Source: an uncultured Acetatifactor sp.
GTDB taxonomy: Bacteria > Bacillota > Clostridia > Lachnospirales > Lachnospiraceae
Assembly (NCBI GenBank): GCA_910585015.1
Contig: CAJUCT010000017.1
Span: forward strand, 19,536 to 83,318
Length of the DNA stretch: 63,783 nucleotides
Direction of reading: 5' to 3'
Positions 33,192 to 41,535 of the stretch are shown here, in pieces. Below the pieces are notes generated by a model. The model saw nothing but the letters and a program-made list of their open reading frames with translations. It was not told the DNA's origin and searched no databases. A program made the translations under genes and the position numbers. How positions within the stretch are numbered: position 1 is the stretch's first letter; every line of letters starts with the position of its first letter.

Positions 33192-33818
33192 TTATAGACC
33201 TTCATAAAAATGGTTCCGAACTATATATTCTCGCACACGATCCGGCACCAGATAGCGAATGCTTCTGCCTAATCTGCGGCGACGCCGGATATCTGTGGAA
33301 GAAATCTCCATATTCGGGAACGCCATCAGCAGGATCTCCGCACCGTAAGCCTCTGTAAGTTCACACCGTTTCTTCTCCAGCGCTTCCATGGGAGCGCCGC
33401 TTCGAGATGCCGCCAACAGCACACAATTTTCAAAAATTTTCTGCGGACAATACCATTTCTCGATATTGAAAAGACAATCCGCTCCTGCAATGAAATACAG
33501 CCGCGACTGAGGATACATGGACCGCAGCGCTTCCAGCGTCTCATAGGTATAGGTATTTCCTCCCCTTTTTACTTCCAGATCCGAGCAGGAGAAGCATTCC
33601 CTGTCCTGAATAGCCAACTGAGTCATGGCAAGTCTCTCAGATCCGGGCAGCATTTCTTCCTTGTCTTTCATATAAGAGTTGCCCGTGGGCATAAATATAA
33701 CTCCATCCAGCCCGGCTTCTTCCATGGCCCATTGGGCAAGCAGCAGATGGCCGGTATGTATGGGATTGAAAGTTCCACCCATAATGCCTATTTTTTTCCA
33801 AGTCGCAATGTCCGGCAT
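33192..33818 (-). CDS. nadD: Nicotinate-nucleotide adenylyltransferase
   Basis: Adenylates nicotinate mononucleotide in NAD synthesis. The 208-residue protein has the nucleotidyltransferase motif GGTFNPIHTGHLLLAQ at about residues 14-29 and the C-terminal SSTDIRRR (ISSTxIR) motif. The start at 33818 has GGGAATAGG close upstream. A 37-codon frame ends three bases before it. It belongs to the obgE-yhbY-nadD-yqeK-rsfS run, and yqeK follows after 46 bp. Confidence 0.95.
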   Translation of the reverse strand: MPDIATWKKIGIMGGTFNPIHTGHLLLAQWAMEEAGLDGVIFMPTGNSYMKDKEEMLPGSERLAMTQLAIQDRECFSCSDLEVKRGGNTYTYETLEALRSMYPQSRLYFIAGADCLFNIEKWYCPQKIFENCVLLAASRSGAPMEALEKKRCELTEAYGAEILLMAFPNMEISSTDIRRRRRLGRSIRYLVPDRVREYIVRNHFYEGL

Positions 33819-33821
33819 GTC

Positions 33822-33935
33822 CTATTCCCTTTCATATTTAGAGTCCCACGCCCATAATACCTTATCCGGCAGGAGCAATTTCCGACCGTTGAGGTGTCCG
33901 TAAATTCTCTTGATTTCTGTCTTGGTCAGATGCAT
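33822..33935 (-). CDS. Possible small protein between yhbY and nadD
   Basis: A 37-codon frame with a basic composition (KTEIKRIYGHLNGRKLLLPDK) that ends three bases before the nadD start. It has only a weak GGA before its ATG and matches nothing I know. It could be a genuine small gene, a coupled leader frame or chance. Confidence 0.25.
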   Translation of the reverse strand: MHLTKTEIKRIYGHLNGRKLLLPDKVLWAWDSKYERE

Positions 33936-33972
33936 AAATCCAGAGTCACACAACTGCCAAGGCAGTATTTTA

Positions 33973-34260
33973 TCAGGGCAGCTGAATCCGGGGGTTATCC
34001 TTGTCAGGCTTGTACAACACAATCTTTTTGCCGATCACCTGCACTACCTGGGAATGGGTGCGCTCTGCTACCATCTCGGCGATCTCCCTGGGATCATCCA
34101 AGCAGTTTTTCAGTACTGCCACCTTGATCAACTCTCTGGTATTGAAAGCCTCCCCTATGGCTTCTGTAACTTGTGGAGTCAGGCTGGATTTGCCCACCTG
34201 GAATATGGGATCCAGACCGCTGGCCAGGCTTTTTAAATATGCTCTCTGCTTACTTGTCAT
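33973..34260 (-). CDS. yhbY: YhbY/CRS1-YhbY family RNA-binding protein
   Basis: A 95-residue CRM-domain protein that binds pre-50S ribosomal subunits. It begins TSKQRAYLKSLASGLDPIFQ and has GKSSLTPQVTEAIGEAFNTRELIKV and the final strand-turn VVQVIGKKIVLYK, as in E. coli YhbY. It is the second gene after obgE and sits in the ribosome-assembly gene run with nadD, yqeK and rsfS. Confidence 0.93.
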   Translation of the reverse strand: MTSKQRAYLKSLASGLDPIFQVGKSSLTPQVTEAIGEAFNTRELIKVAVLKNCLDDPREIAEMVAERTHSQVVQVIGKKIVLYKPDKDNPRIQLP

Positions 34261-34318
34261 AGCTGTTTTTTCCTCTTCCTACACAGGGGTTTGGCTTAAG
34301 CCCAAACTCCAGATTCAC

Positions 34319-35614
34319 TTATTTATAGTAATCAAAAGATAAACCGTACATTCTGACGGTATCTCCCTCCTGGATGCCCAACTGCTCCAACTGTTCCAGA
34401 ATCCCGTTATCCCGCAGGAAATTCTGGAAAAAGGTAAAGCCCTTCTCACTCTCCAGATTGGTGTATCCCAGCATCTTCTCAATACGGGGGCCTTCCACCA
34501 CATATTCGTCCGCCGTCTCGTCATATTCTACCGTATAAGGCGCATCACTGTCGGATACCCGCTCCTCCTCCGGGAAATATTCCTGGGCAAAAACCGTGGG
34601 CTCCTGGTCTAACTGATCCAGCATATCCCGGACGTGGTACAAAAGTTCCTTCAGCCCCTGCCCGCTGATAGCGGAAATAGGGTACACCGGAATCCCCTTG
34701 GGTTCAAATTCCGCTTTCAGCGCTGCCAGAGGATCGCTTTCCTCCACGGAGTAAATGGCGTCAATCTTGTTGGCGGCAATGACCTGGGGGCGCTTTCCGA
34801 TATCCGCGTTGTAACTCTCCAATTCTCTGTTGATGGCATAGATATCCGCTACAGGATCGCGGCCCTCTGTCCCTGCCGCATCCACTATGTGTATGATAAC
34901 CTTGGTCCGCTCAATGTGCCGCAGAAACTCATGTCCCAAACCTGCCCCCTGGGAAGCTCCCTCAATCAGACCGGGAATATCCGCGATCACAAATCCCCTG
35001 GAGCCGTCCAGGTCTACCACTCCCAGGTTGGGGCTTAATGTAGTAAAATGGTAGTTTGCAATCTTAGGCTGAGCGTTAGTTACCCGGGACAAAAGGGTTG
35101 ATTTTCCTACGTTAGGAAAGCCCACCAGGCCCACATCCGCAATCACCTTTAACTCCAGAAGCAGTGTCAGTTCCTGCGCGGGCTGGCCGGGCTGGGCATA
35201 TTTGGGCGCCTGCATAGTGCTGGTTGCATAGTGCTGGTTGCCATTGCCGCCCTTGCCGCCTTTCAACAGAACAACCTTACGATTGTCACCGGACATATCC
35301 GCAATGACTTTCCCAGTCTCCGCCTCCTTAATCACCGTTCCCAGGGGCACCTTCAGCACGATATTCTGCCCGTTTTTACCATGGCAGTTTTTCTTGCCGC
35401 CCTGTTCGCCATCCTCCGCCCGGTACTTGCGGATATGGCGGTAATCCACCAGAGTATTCAGCCCCTCGTCCACCTGAAATATTACATCTCCGCCATTGCC
35501 GCCGTCCCCACCGTCCGGGCCTCCGCTGGGCACATATTTTTCCCTGCGGAAGGATACATGGCCATCCCCGCCCTTTCCGCTTCTCACATAAATTGTCGCT
35601 CTGTCTGCAAACAT
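34319..35614 (-). CDS. obgE: Obg GTPase
   Basis: An essential GTPase in 50S assembly and stress control. The 431 residues contain the glycine-rich Obg fold (residues 1-158), the G domain with GFPNVGKSTLLSR (P-loop), DIPGLIEGASQ (switch/G3) and ANKID (G4), and a C-terminal OCT domain after about residue 350. The start follows AGGAGT. A terminator hairpin separates it from rpmA, so it may be expressed partly by readthrough or from a separate promoter. Confidence 0.97.
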   Translation of the reverse strand: MFADRATIYVRSGKGGDGHVSFRREKYVPSGGPDGGDGGNGGDVIFQVDEGLNTLVDYRHIRKYRAEDGEQGGKKNCHGKNGQNIVLKVPLGTVIKEAETGKVIADMSGDNRKVVLLKGGKGGNGNQHYATSTMQAPKYAQPGQPAQELTLLLELKVIADVGLVGFPNVGKSTLLSRVTNAQPKIANYHFTTLSPNLGVVDLDGSRGFVIADIPGLIEGASQGAGLGHEFLRHIERTKVIIHIVDAAGTEGRDPVADIYAINRELESYNADIGKRPQVIAANKIDAIYSVEESDPLAALKAEFEPKGIPVYPISAISGQGLKELLYHVRDMLDQLDQEPTVFAQEYFPEEERVSDSDAPYTVEYDETADEYVVEGPRIEKMLGYTNLESEKGFTFFQNFLRDNGILEQLEQLGIQEGDTVRMYGLSFDYYK

Positions 35615-35650
35615 CCCGTTTTACTCCTAAAAATTTTCTATTGTCAAGAA

Positions 35651-35686
35651 TAAAAGGCTTCAAACAACAAAATATGTTTGAAGCCT
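35651..35686 (-). terminator. Terminator or attenuator between rpmA and obgE
   Basis: A perfect 12-bp stem (35655-35666 with 35675-35686, 8-base loop); on the minus strand it is followed by TTTTATTC. It separates the ribosomal protein genes from obgE. Confidence 0.85.
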
Positions 35687-35712
35687 CTTGTGACTATGTT
35701 CGATAATCGGCA

Positions 35713-35997
35713 TTACTTCTCGACAGGATACACAGAAGCCTGCTTCTTGTCTCTGCCTTTTCTCTCGAATCTCAAAACGCCATCTACCATTGCAAACAAT
35801 GTGTCATCGCCGCCGATACCCACGTTTACACCGGGATGGATCTTAGTGCCACGCTGTCTGTACAGAATATTACCAGCCTTAACGAACTGTCCGTCAGCTC
35901 TCTTCGCACCCAGTCTCTTGGCCTCGGAATCTCTGCCGTTCTTGGTGGAACCGACACCCTTTTTATGAGCGAAGAATTGAAGGTTCATATTTAACAT
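35713..35997 (-). CDS. rpmA: 50S ribosomal protein L27
   Basis: 94 residues with the conserved LNMNLQFFAHKKGVGSTKNGRDSEAKRLGAKR-type start. It begins with the short N-terminal extension MLNMNLQFFAHK, which in Firmicutes is removed by the protease Prp after the FF-AHK site; prp is the gene just upstream. Stop of prp and start of rpmA are three bases apart, so they are translated as one unit. Confidence 0.97.
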   Translation of the reverse strand: MLNMNLQFFAHKKGVGSTKNGRDSEAKRLGAKRADGQFVKAGNILYRQRGTKIHPGVNVGIGGDDTLFAMVDGVLRFERKGRDKKQASVYPVEK

Positions 35998-36000
35998 GGT

Positions 36001-36339
36001 CTACACCTCCTCGAATTTTATTGTGAGATACTTCTCCCCATAGGTTCTGGCAAGCTGCTGCAAGCCATACACCATGGTATCCATCAGAAAAATGGATTTT
36101 TCCTGCAGGTCACTCTCTACCACACACCGGATAAAACCTGTCTCCTCGTTGGAGGACACCTGCAATGTTTCCCCGGCCAATTCCTCCAGGGAATTAATGG
36201 TATTGATCACCAGCGTCGATATGGAAGCACATAGAATATCAGGCTTTCCGGGTCTTGCATAACCCGCGTGTCCCATACATGTGAACTCCGCATACCGCTG
36301 TGATCTTGTCCTGCAAATCACTACGGTCGTCATAATCAT
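36001..36339 (-). CDS. prp: Ribosomal-processing cysteine protease Prp
   Basis: A 112-residue cysteine protease that trims the N-terminus of L27. The catalytic pair is visible: His in CMGHAGYA and Cys in DILCASISTLVINTINSLE. It lies between rplU and rpmA as in most Firmicutes; the presence of the cleavable LNMNLQFFAHK extension on L27 fits. The start is ATG 36339 or 36333; both are close to a GTGG site. Confidence 0.95.
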   Translation of the reverse strand: MIMTTVVICRTRSQRYAEFTCMGHAGYARPGKPDILCASISTLVINTINSLEELAGETLQVSSNEETGFIRCVVESDLQEKSIFLMDTMVYGLQQLARTYGEKYLTIKFEEV

Positions 36340-36348
36340 CCACTTACA

Positions 36349-36654
36349 TTAGGCATTAATCTTGTCAATCTTAACCTGTGTGTATGCTTGTCTATGACCA
36401 TTCTTCTTGTGGTAACCGGTTTTTCTCTTGTACTTGTATACAATAACCTTCTTACCCCTGCCCTGCTCCATAACGGTAGCTGCTACAGTAGCACCGGCTA
36501 CATCCGCACCCACCTTGAGGGCATCGTCACTTACTGCGATTACCTGGTCAAAAGTAACAGTAGCACCAGCTTCTGCGTCAAGCTTTTCCACCTTGATCAC
36601 ATCTCCTTCAGAAACTTTGTACTGCTTTCCACCTGTTGCAATAATTGCGTACAT
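36349..36654 (-). CDS. rplU: 50S ribosomal protein L21
   Basis: A 101-residue protein of normal L21 length, starting YAIIATGGKQYKVSEGDVIKV and ending YKRKTGYHKKNGHRQAYTQV. A frame opens six codons upstream, but ATG 36654 has AGGAGGTG just upstream and starts the family's alignment. It heads the rplU-prp-rpmA operon behind a near-consensus promoter and an untranslated leader of about 110 bases. Confidence 0.97.
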   Translation of the reverse strand: MYAIIATGGKQYKVSEGDVIKVEKLDAEAGATVTFDQVIAVSDDALKVGADVAGATVAATVMEQGRGKKVIVYKYKRKTGYHKKNGHRQAYTQVKIDKINA

Positions 36655-36766
36655 AAGGCACCTCCTATTCATGAACTCCAGTAACGAATACCTTCATTCT
36701 TACTCGCTAACTTTGGTGGCGCATTTCATAGAAAAATGCACACTTATACCTAGTTATGCGGCATAC
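36655..36766 (-). ncRNA. Probable L21 leader region of the rplU mRNA
   Basis: About 110 untranslated bases between the promoter and rplU. Several short stems can be drawn. Firmicutes rplU mRNAs usually carry an autoregulatory L21 leader in this place; I assign it by position, not by a confirmed structure match. Confidence 0.45.
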
Positions 36767-36772
36767 TGGAAC

Positions 36773-36801
36773 ATCATAGCATGGGGTGCCTTATTTGTCA
36801 A
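36773..36801 (-). promoter_or_regulatory. Promoter of the rplU operon
   Basis: On the minus strand TTGACA (36801-36796), a 17-bp spacer and TATGAT (36778-36773). Confidence 0.88.
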
Positions 36802-36832
36802 GAAAAATTTTGTTTTTTGCTCTTTTTTGCTC

Positions 36833-37462
36833 TTACTTCTTCTTCCCGGCCTCAAAATCCTCAATATATTGAATAATCAGCTTTACCGTGCCCTCCACGC
36901 CCAGCACACTGCTGTTGATGCACAGGTCATAACTGTCGGCCCGGCCCCACTTCTTGGAAGAATAATAATTGTAATAACTCTGGCGCTGCTTATCCTTTTT
37001 GTTGATCATATCCCGGGCCTTGGATTCCGTCAACTCATACTTTTGCATGATCCGCTTTACTTTGGTTTCCTCGTCCGCATAAATGAACAGATGGATGCAG
37101 TTCTCGTAATCCGCCAGGGCATAATCCGCACAGCGCCCCACAATTACACAGCCGCCCTCGTCCGCTATTTTCTTGATAGTATCAAACTGCGCCAGAAATA
37201 CCTTGTGGCTGATGGGCATATCCACAAAGGAAGAAGCATTATAGCCAAAGGAATACGTATCCATCACCAGATTGTACAGGAAGGAATTGGTGGGACGCTC
37301 GTCATGGTTCTGGATCATCTCTTCACAGAAACCGCTTTCTTTAGCCGCCCTGCTTAGCAATTCCTTGTCGTAACATTTGACACCGAAATATTCCGCCACT
37401 TTTTCTCCTATCTCTCGTCCCGCTGAGCCGAACTGACGACCGATGGTAATCACAGTATTCAT
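36833..37462 (-). CDS. Cytidylate kinase-like family protein
   Basis: A 209-residue P-loop kinase. It starts NTVITIGRQFGSAGREIGEKV, where the P-loop is the GRxxGSxGREIG form of the cytidylate kinase-like family, and has CVIVGRCADYALADYENCIHLFIYA and the lysine/arginine-rich lid (MIQ/RMIN region). Members are common in Clostridia and their phosphate acceptor is not established. The frame opens at 37525; ATG 37462 has GAGAGAGGA about 8 bases upstream. It has its own promoter overlapping the rluD end. Confidence 0.85.
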   Translation of the reverse strand: MNTVITIGRQFGSAGREIGEKVAEYFGVKCYDKELLSRAAKESGFCEEMIQNHDERPTNSFLYNLVMDTYSFGYNASSFVDMPISHKVFLAQFDTIKKIADEGGCVIVGRCADYALADYENCIHLFIYADEETKVKRIMQKYELTESKARDMINKKDKQRQSYYNYYSSKKWGRADSYDLCINSSVLGVEGTVKLIIQYIEDFEAGKKK

Positions 37463-37537
37463 ACACAAATCCTCTCTCCCTATAAAGTATAAATGATCAT
37501 CCCCCCGATAATGTACACAAATCATTTATCTGTATAT

Positions 37538-37566
37538 ATTATACATCAAATTTGCCTTAAAAACAA
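37538..37566 (-). promoter_or_regulatory. Promoter of the cytidylate-kinase-like gene
   Basis: On the minus strand TTGTTT (37566-37561), a 17-bp spacer and TATAAT (37543-37538). Confidence 0.7.
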
Positions 37567-37570
37567 TAAA

Positions 37571-38485
37571 TTATTGTAAAATATCCAACAAATGCACAAA
37601 ATATTCGGGCAGCGGCGCCATAACTTCCAGATATTTTCCGGTAGTCGGATGTTGAAAGCCGATGATCATGGCATGAAGGGTCTGCCCCTGCAGGGAAAAA
37701 GGGCATTTTCTGCCCGAGGCATAGACGGTATCCCCCAGCAGCGGATGCCCGATGCTGGCCATATGCACCCGGATCTGGTGAGTGCGTCCCGTCTCCAGCT
37801 CACACTCTATATAAGTGTATTCCCGGAAACGCTGCAGCACTCGGTAATGGGTCACGGCATGCTTGCCGCTTTTCTCGTTGACAGCCATTTTCTTTCGGTC
37901 GGTGGGGTGGCGGCCTATGGGCCTGTCCACAGTCCCTTCCTGTTCCTCTATCACCCCGTGGCACAGGGCACGGTAACGCCGGGTAATGGAATGCTCTTTC
38001 AGCTGGGCCGCAATACTGTTATGAGCCTTGTCATTCTTACAGACAATCAGGGATCCGGTGGTGTCCATATCGATCCGGTGGACAATGCCGGGGCGCAGAA
38101 CTCCGTTGATACCGGACAAATCACTGCCGCAGTGATACATTATACCGTTGACCAAAGTTCCGCCGTAATGTCCGGCTGCAGGATGTACCACCATTCCTTT
38201 GGGCTTGTTGACCACCAGAAGATCCCCATCCTCATACAGAATATCCAGCGGGATATTCTCCGGACAAATCTCCGGCTCCTGGGACGGCGGCAGCGTAAAA
38301 CTTACCTCATCCTCCGTCTGAACCTGATAACTGCTCTTAACAGGCGTACCGTTCACCAGCAACTGCTTCTCTCTCACCAGCTTCTGAATATAACTGCGGG
38401 AGAGAGAATCCATGAGCACAGCCATACATTTGTCGATTCTCTCCCCCTCATATTCCTCTGTAATCTGAAAACGAAACTCATCCAT
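37571..38485 (-). CDS. rluD: RluD-type 23S rRNA pseudouridine synthase
   Basis: A 304-residue RluA-family enzyme. S4 domain in the first 70 residues (ERIDKCMAVLMDSLSRSYIQKL), catalytic HRIDMDTTGSLIVCKND with the active-site Asp, and GRTHQIRVHMASIGHPLLGD. It follows lspA by 12 bp, the arrangement seen in most Firmicutes (lspA-rluD), so both are probably in one transcript with aroB. RluD would modify helix 69 of 23S rRNA; that specificity is inferred from context and length. Confidence 0.93.
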   Translation of the reverse strand: MDEFRFQITEEYEGERIDKCMAVLMDSLSRSYIQKLVREKQLLVNGTPVKSSYQVQTEDEVSFTLPPSQEPEICPENIPLDILYEDGDLLVVNKPKGMVVHPAAGHYGGTLVNGIMYHCGSDLSGINGVLRPGIVHRIDMDTTGSLIVCKNDKAHNSIAAQLKEHSITRRYRALCHGVIEEQEGTVDRPIGRHPTDRKKMAVNEKSGKHAVTHYRVLQRFREYTYIECELETGRTHQIRVHMASIGHPLLGDTVYASGRKCPFSLQGQTLHAMIIGFQHPTTGKYLEVMAPLPEYFVHLLDILQ

Positions 38486-38497
38486 ACACTGCTCCTG

Positions 38498-39022
38498 CTA
38501 CGGTTTGCGATACCGATTCTGCTTAAAGTTCAGAAACTCCAGATCCTTCTCCTTCAGAACGAACAGAAACATGATAAACAGTCCGATGGTCGCGCAGACC
38601 ACATAGATATCCGCAACGTTAAAAATGGGGTAATTGATCAGCACGAAGGAAACGAAATCCACCACATAGTCCAGCCGCAGCCGGTCCAGCATATTCCCCA
38701 CCCCCCCGGAGACAATGAATACCAGCAGTACATGTATCATGCGGAACTTAGGCGTGACGGGCATCTTCAGCAAAAAAAAGAGAAGCACCAGCATGAAGAT
38801 AATATCCATCAACAGTATAAGTATTTTCTGGTTCTGCAACATGCCAAAGGCCATGCCGTAATTTTCCAGATACTGCAGTTCCAATACCCCGTCAATCAGG
38901 GAATAGGCAGGCTGCCCTTTTAAACGGCTGACAGCCAACCCCTTGGTAAATTGGTCAAACCACACCAGGAAAATGCCCAGCAATATATCTAAAAATATCA
39001 TTAATGTTTTTTTCTTATTCAC
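38498..39022 (-). CDS. lspA: Lipoprotein signal peptidase
   Basis: Signal peptidase II, which removes the signal peptide of prolipoproteins in the membrane. The 174-residue protein has four hydrophobic helices; the two catalytic aspartates are in GGVGNMLDRLRLDYVVDF and FNVADIYVV. I chose GTG 39022, because GAGGA stands five bases before it and the longer frame would encode an unusual hydrophilic start. The HL2 hairpin lies directly upstream of that ribosome binding site. It would process the lipoproteins seen in this window (23223 and possibly dacF). Confidence 0.92.
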   Translation of the reverse strand: MNKKKTLMIFLDILLGIFLVWFDQFTKGLAVSRLKGQPAYSLIDGVLELQYLENYGMAFGMLQNQKILILLMDIIFMLVLLFFLLKMPVTPKFRMIHVLLVFIVSGGVGNMLDRLRLDYVVDFVSFVLINYPIFNVADIYVVCATIGLFIMFLFVLKEKDLEFLNFKQNRYRKP

Positions 39023-39037
39023 GACTTCCTCGTTTCT

Positions 39038-39083
39038 GCATACCACAAGCCAAGCCTATGATACCGCGAATCGGTATTTGGAA
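39038..39083 (-). repeat. HL2 hairpin leader before lspA
   Basis: On the minus strand TTCCAAATACCGATTC, then GCGGTATCATAGGC-TTG-GCTTGTGGTATGC, an imperfect stem with wobble pairs, then AGAAACGAGGA, the ribosome binding site. It differs from the other two HL2 copies in many positions, yet still pairs. Confidence 0.75.
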
Positions 39084-39102
39084 ATACAACATCCAATATT
39101 GC

Positions 39103-40206
39103 TTAATCTTCCATCCCGTCAAAATAGATTTCCCTGACGGCCGCAAGGATCTCCTCGTCCGACACGGTGGTGTCGATCACGGCCTTGCCAATCCGTTCCA
39201 GTAAAACAAAGCGAATCGTGCCTGCCTGAGCTTTTTTATCAGACTTGGTCAGACGCAGCACTTCCTCCGGGTCGATATCCTCCACCGTAATGGGCAGATA
39301 AAAGGGAACAAACATATCACGGATCTCATAGTACTCGTCCATGGAGATCATATCTCTTTTCCAGGAAATATAGGCTGCGGCCACGGCCCCCAGGGCTACA
39401 CACTCCCCATGGAGCAGCCGGAAATTCCGGGCCTTCTCAATGGCATGGCCGATGGTATGGCCGTAGTTCAGGAGGGCTCTGTCCCCCTGTTCCGTGGGAT
39501 CCTTCTCCACCACCTGCTTTTTAACGGTGCAGCTGCGCAGAATCATTTCCTCCAGAACATCTATATCCCTCTCACAGATCTCGTACATCTGCTCGATGAG
39601 CCAAGTGTAGAACTTGGCATCCTTGATCAGGCCATGCTTCATCACCTCGCCAAAACCGGAAAAATACTGGCGGTCTTCCAGGGTGTGCAGCGTATTCATA
39701 TTCATATATACCAGCCGGGGCATCTTGAAGGCCCCCACCATATTTTTGTAACCGTCAAAATCCACCCCCGTTTTGCCGCCGATGCTGCTGTCACACTGGG
39801 ACAACAGGGTAGTGGGCACTTGTATGTAATCCACACCCCGCAGGTACGTGGCAGCCGTATAGCCCGTCATATCGCCGATTACGCCGCCGCCTAAGGCCAC
39901 CAGCAGATCCTTGCGGCCATAGCCCTCCTGAATCAGGAAGGAATAGATTCCCTTGACGCTGTCCAGGGTCTTATGTTCCTCCCCTGCGGGCAGAGTATAG
40001 ATATCTACCTTTTCGGAAAGCTTGTCAAGTTCCGCCTTCAGGGCATCTGCATGAAGCCCCCTTACATTGGAGTCCGTGACAATACAGACCTTTTTTTCCC
40101 GGGTGACAAAGGGAGAAAACTCCGAAACCACGTCCGAAAAATCTCGAGTGATATAGATGTCGTAGCACGGCTTGCTATTATAAAGAATCGGTAATCTCTG
40201 CGCCAT
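39103..40206 (-). CDS. aroB: 3-Dehydroquinate synthase
   Basis: Second enzyme of the shikimate pathway, NAD- and metal-dependent. The 367-residue product shows GGGVIGDMTGYTAATYLRGV (NAD site), PTTLLSQCDSSIGGKTGVDF and the metal ligands in NYGHTIGHAIE. ATG 40206 follows GAGGAA by about nine bases; an ATG five codons earlier is less well placed. It is separated from sepF upstream by 76 bp, and from lspA by the HL2 element. Confidence 0.96.
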   Translation of the reverse strand: MAQRLPILYNSKPCYDIYITRDFSDVVSEFSPFVTREKKVCIVTDSNVRGLHADALKAELDKLSEKVDIYTLPAGEEHKTLDSVKGIYSFLIQEGYGRKDLLVALGGGVIGDMTGYTAATYLRGVDYIQVPTTLLSQCDSSIGGKTGVDFDGYKNMVGAFKMPRLVYMNMNTLHTLEDRQYFSGFGEVMKHGLIKDAKFYTWLIEQMYEICERDIDVLEEMILRSCTVKKQVVEKDPTEQGDRALLNYGHTIGHAIEKARNFRLLHGECVALGAVAAAYISWKRDMISMDEYYEIRDMFVPFYLPITVEDIDPEEVLRLTKSDKKAQAGTIRFVLLERIGKAVIDTTVSDEEILAAVREIYFDGMED

Positions 40207-40282
40207 ATAGTATTTCCTCACTTTTTATATATTTAAAAAATTAACTGTCCAGCAGCGCTCCGCTGAACAGTTATTGTCATCC

Positions 40283-40801
40283 TTACAAGTCCGTATTCAG
40301 AGGGGAATCGAAGGAACCTCCGAAAATATCCTGAAAATCGCCGGATATATCCACGCTGGCCGGTGTTATAATAAAAATATAATGTGAAATCTTCTGCAGA
40401 TTGCCGGAAATGGCAAAGCAGGATCCTGAGGTAAAGTCAATGATCCGCTGGGCAATGTCCACATCCAGCCCCTCCAGATTCAGCACCACGGTGCGGTTGG
40501 CCAACAGTGTCTCTGTGATCTCCCGTGCATCTTCGATGGTGGTGGGCTTAATCACGCAGACTTCCATGCCGCTGCCGCCCGGCAGCTTGCGGGTGGCAGG
40601 CTGCCGCATCTGCGTCACCTTTCCGGTGGAAGGCTTCCTGACCGGCTTATCGTCCAGAAGATCGTCATTGTCCTTCACCACGTTCATCTTTCTGGGAGCG
40701 GGAGCGTCGTCTATGTCGTCATCATAATAATCGTCATCATAGTAGCCATCTTCGTCCTCATTCAGCTTCATGTAATTCAGAAACTTGTCCATTACACCCA
40801 T
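40283..40801 (-). CDS. sepF: Cell division protein SepF
   Basis: Membrane-tethering and FtsZ-bundling protein of the division ring. The 172 residues begin with an amphipathic helix (DKFLNYMKLNED), then an acidic Asp/Tyr-rich linker (DEDGYYDDDYYDDDIDD), and end with the SepF fold (CVIKPTTIEDAREITETLL, VVLNLEGLD, FTSGSCFAI). Its start overlaps the yggS stop as TAATG, so the two are translationally coupled, the usual ylmE-ylmF order. The acidic linker is a feature of Clostridial SepF. Confidence 0.93.
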   Translation of the reverse strand: MGVMDKFLNYMKLNEDEDGYYDDDYYDDDIDDAPAPRKMNVVKDNDDLLDDKPVRKPSTGKVTQMRQPATRKLPGGSGMEVCVIKPTTIEDAREITETLLANRTVVLNLEGLDVDIAQRIIDFTSGSCFAISGNLQKISHYIFIITPASVDISGDFQDIFGGSFDSPLNTDL

Positions 40802-41502
40802 TATATTGTCTCTCCTTCATACGACCTATTCCCGAAAATGCCGGTGCCTACCCTTACATAAGTAGCACCTTCCTCAACAGCCACCTGATAATCTCCCGTC
40901 ATTCCCATGGACAACACATGCATATTAACATTATCAATGTTTTCCTGCTTAATGTCAACAGCTAATTGCCTCAAGTTGGCAAAAATCATGCGGTTTGCCT
41001 CCGGCTCTTCCACATAGGGAGCCACTGTCATAAGTCCCTGAATATGGACGGAGGGTAAAAGGGCAATATCCTTTACCAGCTGCAATGTCTCCTCCCGGCT
41101 GCTGCCAAACTTGCTTTCTTCCCCGGCCACATTGACTTCCACCAGAATATTGACCTCTGTCTGTTTCTTTTCCGCCTCTTTCTGGATTTCCTGGGCCAGC
41201 CGCAGGGAATCCACGCTGTGGATCAGATAGACTTTACCTATCAGGTATTTTACCTTGTTTCGCTGCAGATGGCCAATCATATGCCAGCGGATATCCTTGG
41301 GAAGAGCTTCATACTTGTCTACCAGTTCCTGCACCTTGTTCTCCCCAAAATCCCGTACACCAGCCTCATAGGCTTCCTGCAGCATCAAGACGGGCTTGGT
41401 CTTGCTGACGGCTATCAGTTCCACCTCTTCAGCGCTGCGCTCCGCCCGCCGACATGCCTTGTCTATATTCTGTCTGGTCTGCGTCAAATGTTCACGAATC
41501 AT
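40801..41502 (-). CDS. yggS: YggS/YlmE-family PLP-binding protein
   Basis: A pyridoxal-phosphate-binding homeostasis protein of the YggS/PLPBP family, not an enzyme in the usual sense. The 233-residue product has VSKTKPV with the PLP lysine, FGENKVQELVDK, WHMIGHLQRNKVKYL, and SMGMTGDYQVAVEEGATYVRVGTGIFG. It precedes sepF with a TAATG overlap and follows the HlyD-like gene by 33 bp. Together these form the ylmE-ylmF-type cluster. Confidence 0.95.
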   Translation of the reverse strand: MIREHLTQTRQNIDKACRRAERSAEEVELIAVSKTKPVLMLQEAYEAGVRDFGENKVQELVDKYEALPKDIRWHMIGHLQRNKVKYLIGKVYLIHSVDSLRLAQEIQKEAEKKQTEVNILVEVNVAGEESKFGSSREETLQLVKDIALLPSVHIQGLMTVAPYVEEPEANRMIFANLRQLAVDIKQENIDNVNMHVLSMGMTGDYQVAVEEGATYVRVGTGIFGNRSYEGETI

Positions 41503-41535
41503 AATTTTGCCTCTTTTATATTGAAATTCCTGAAT

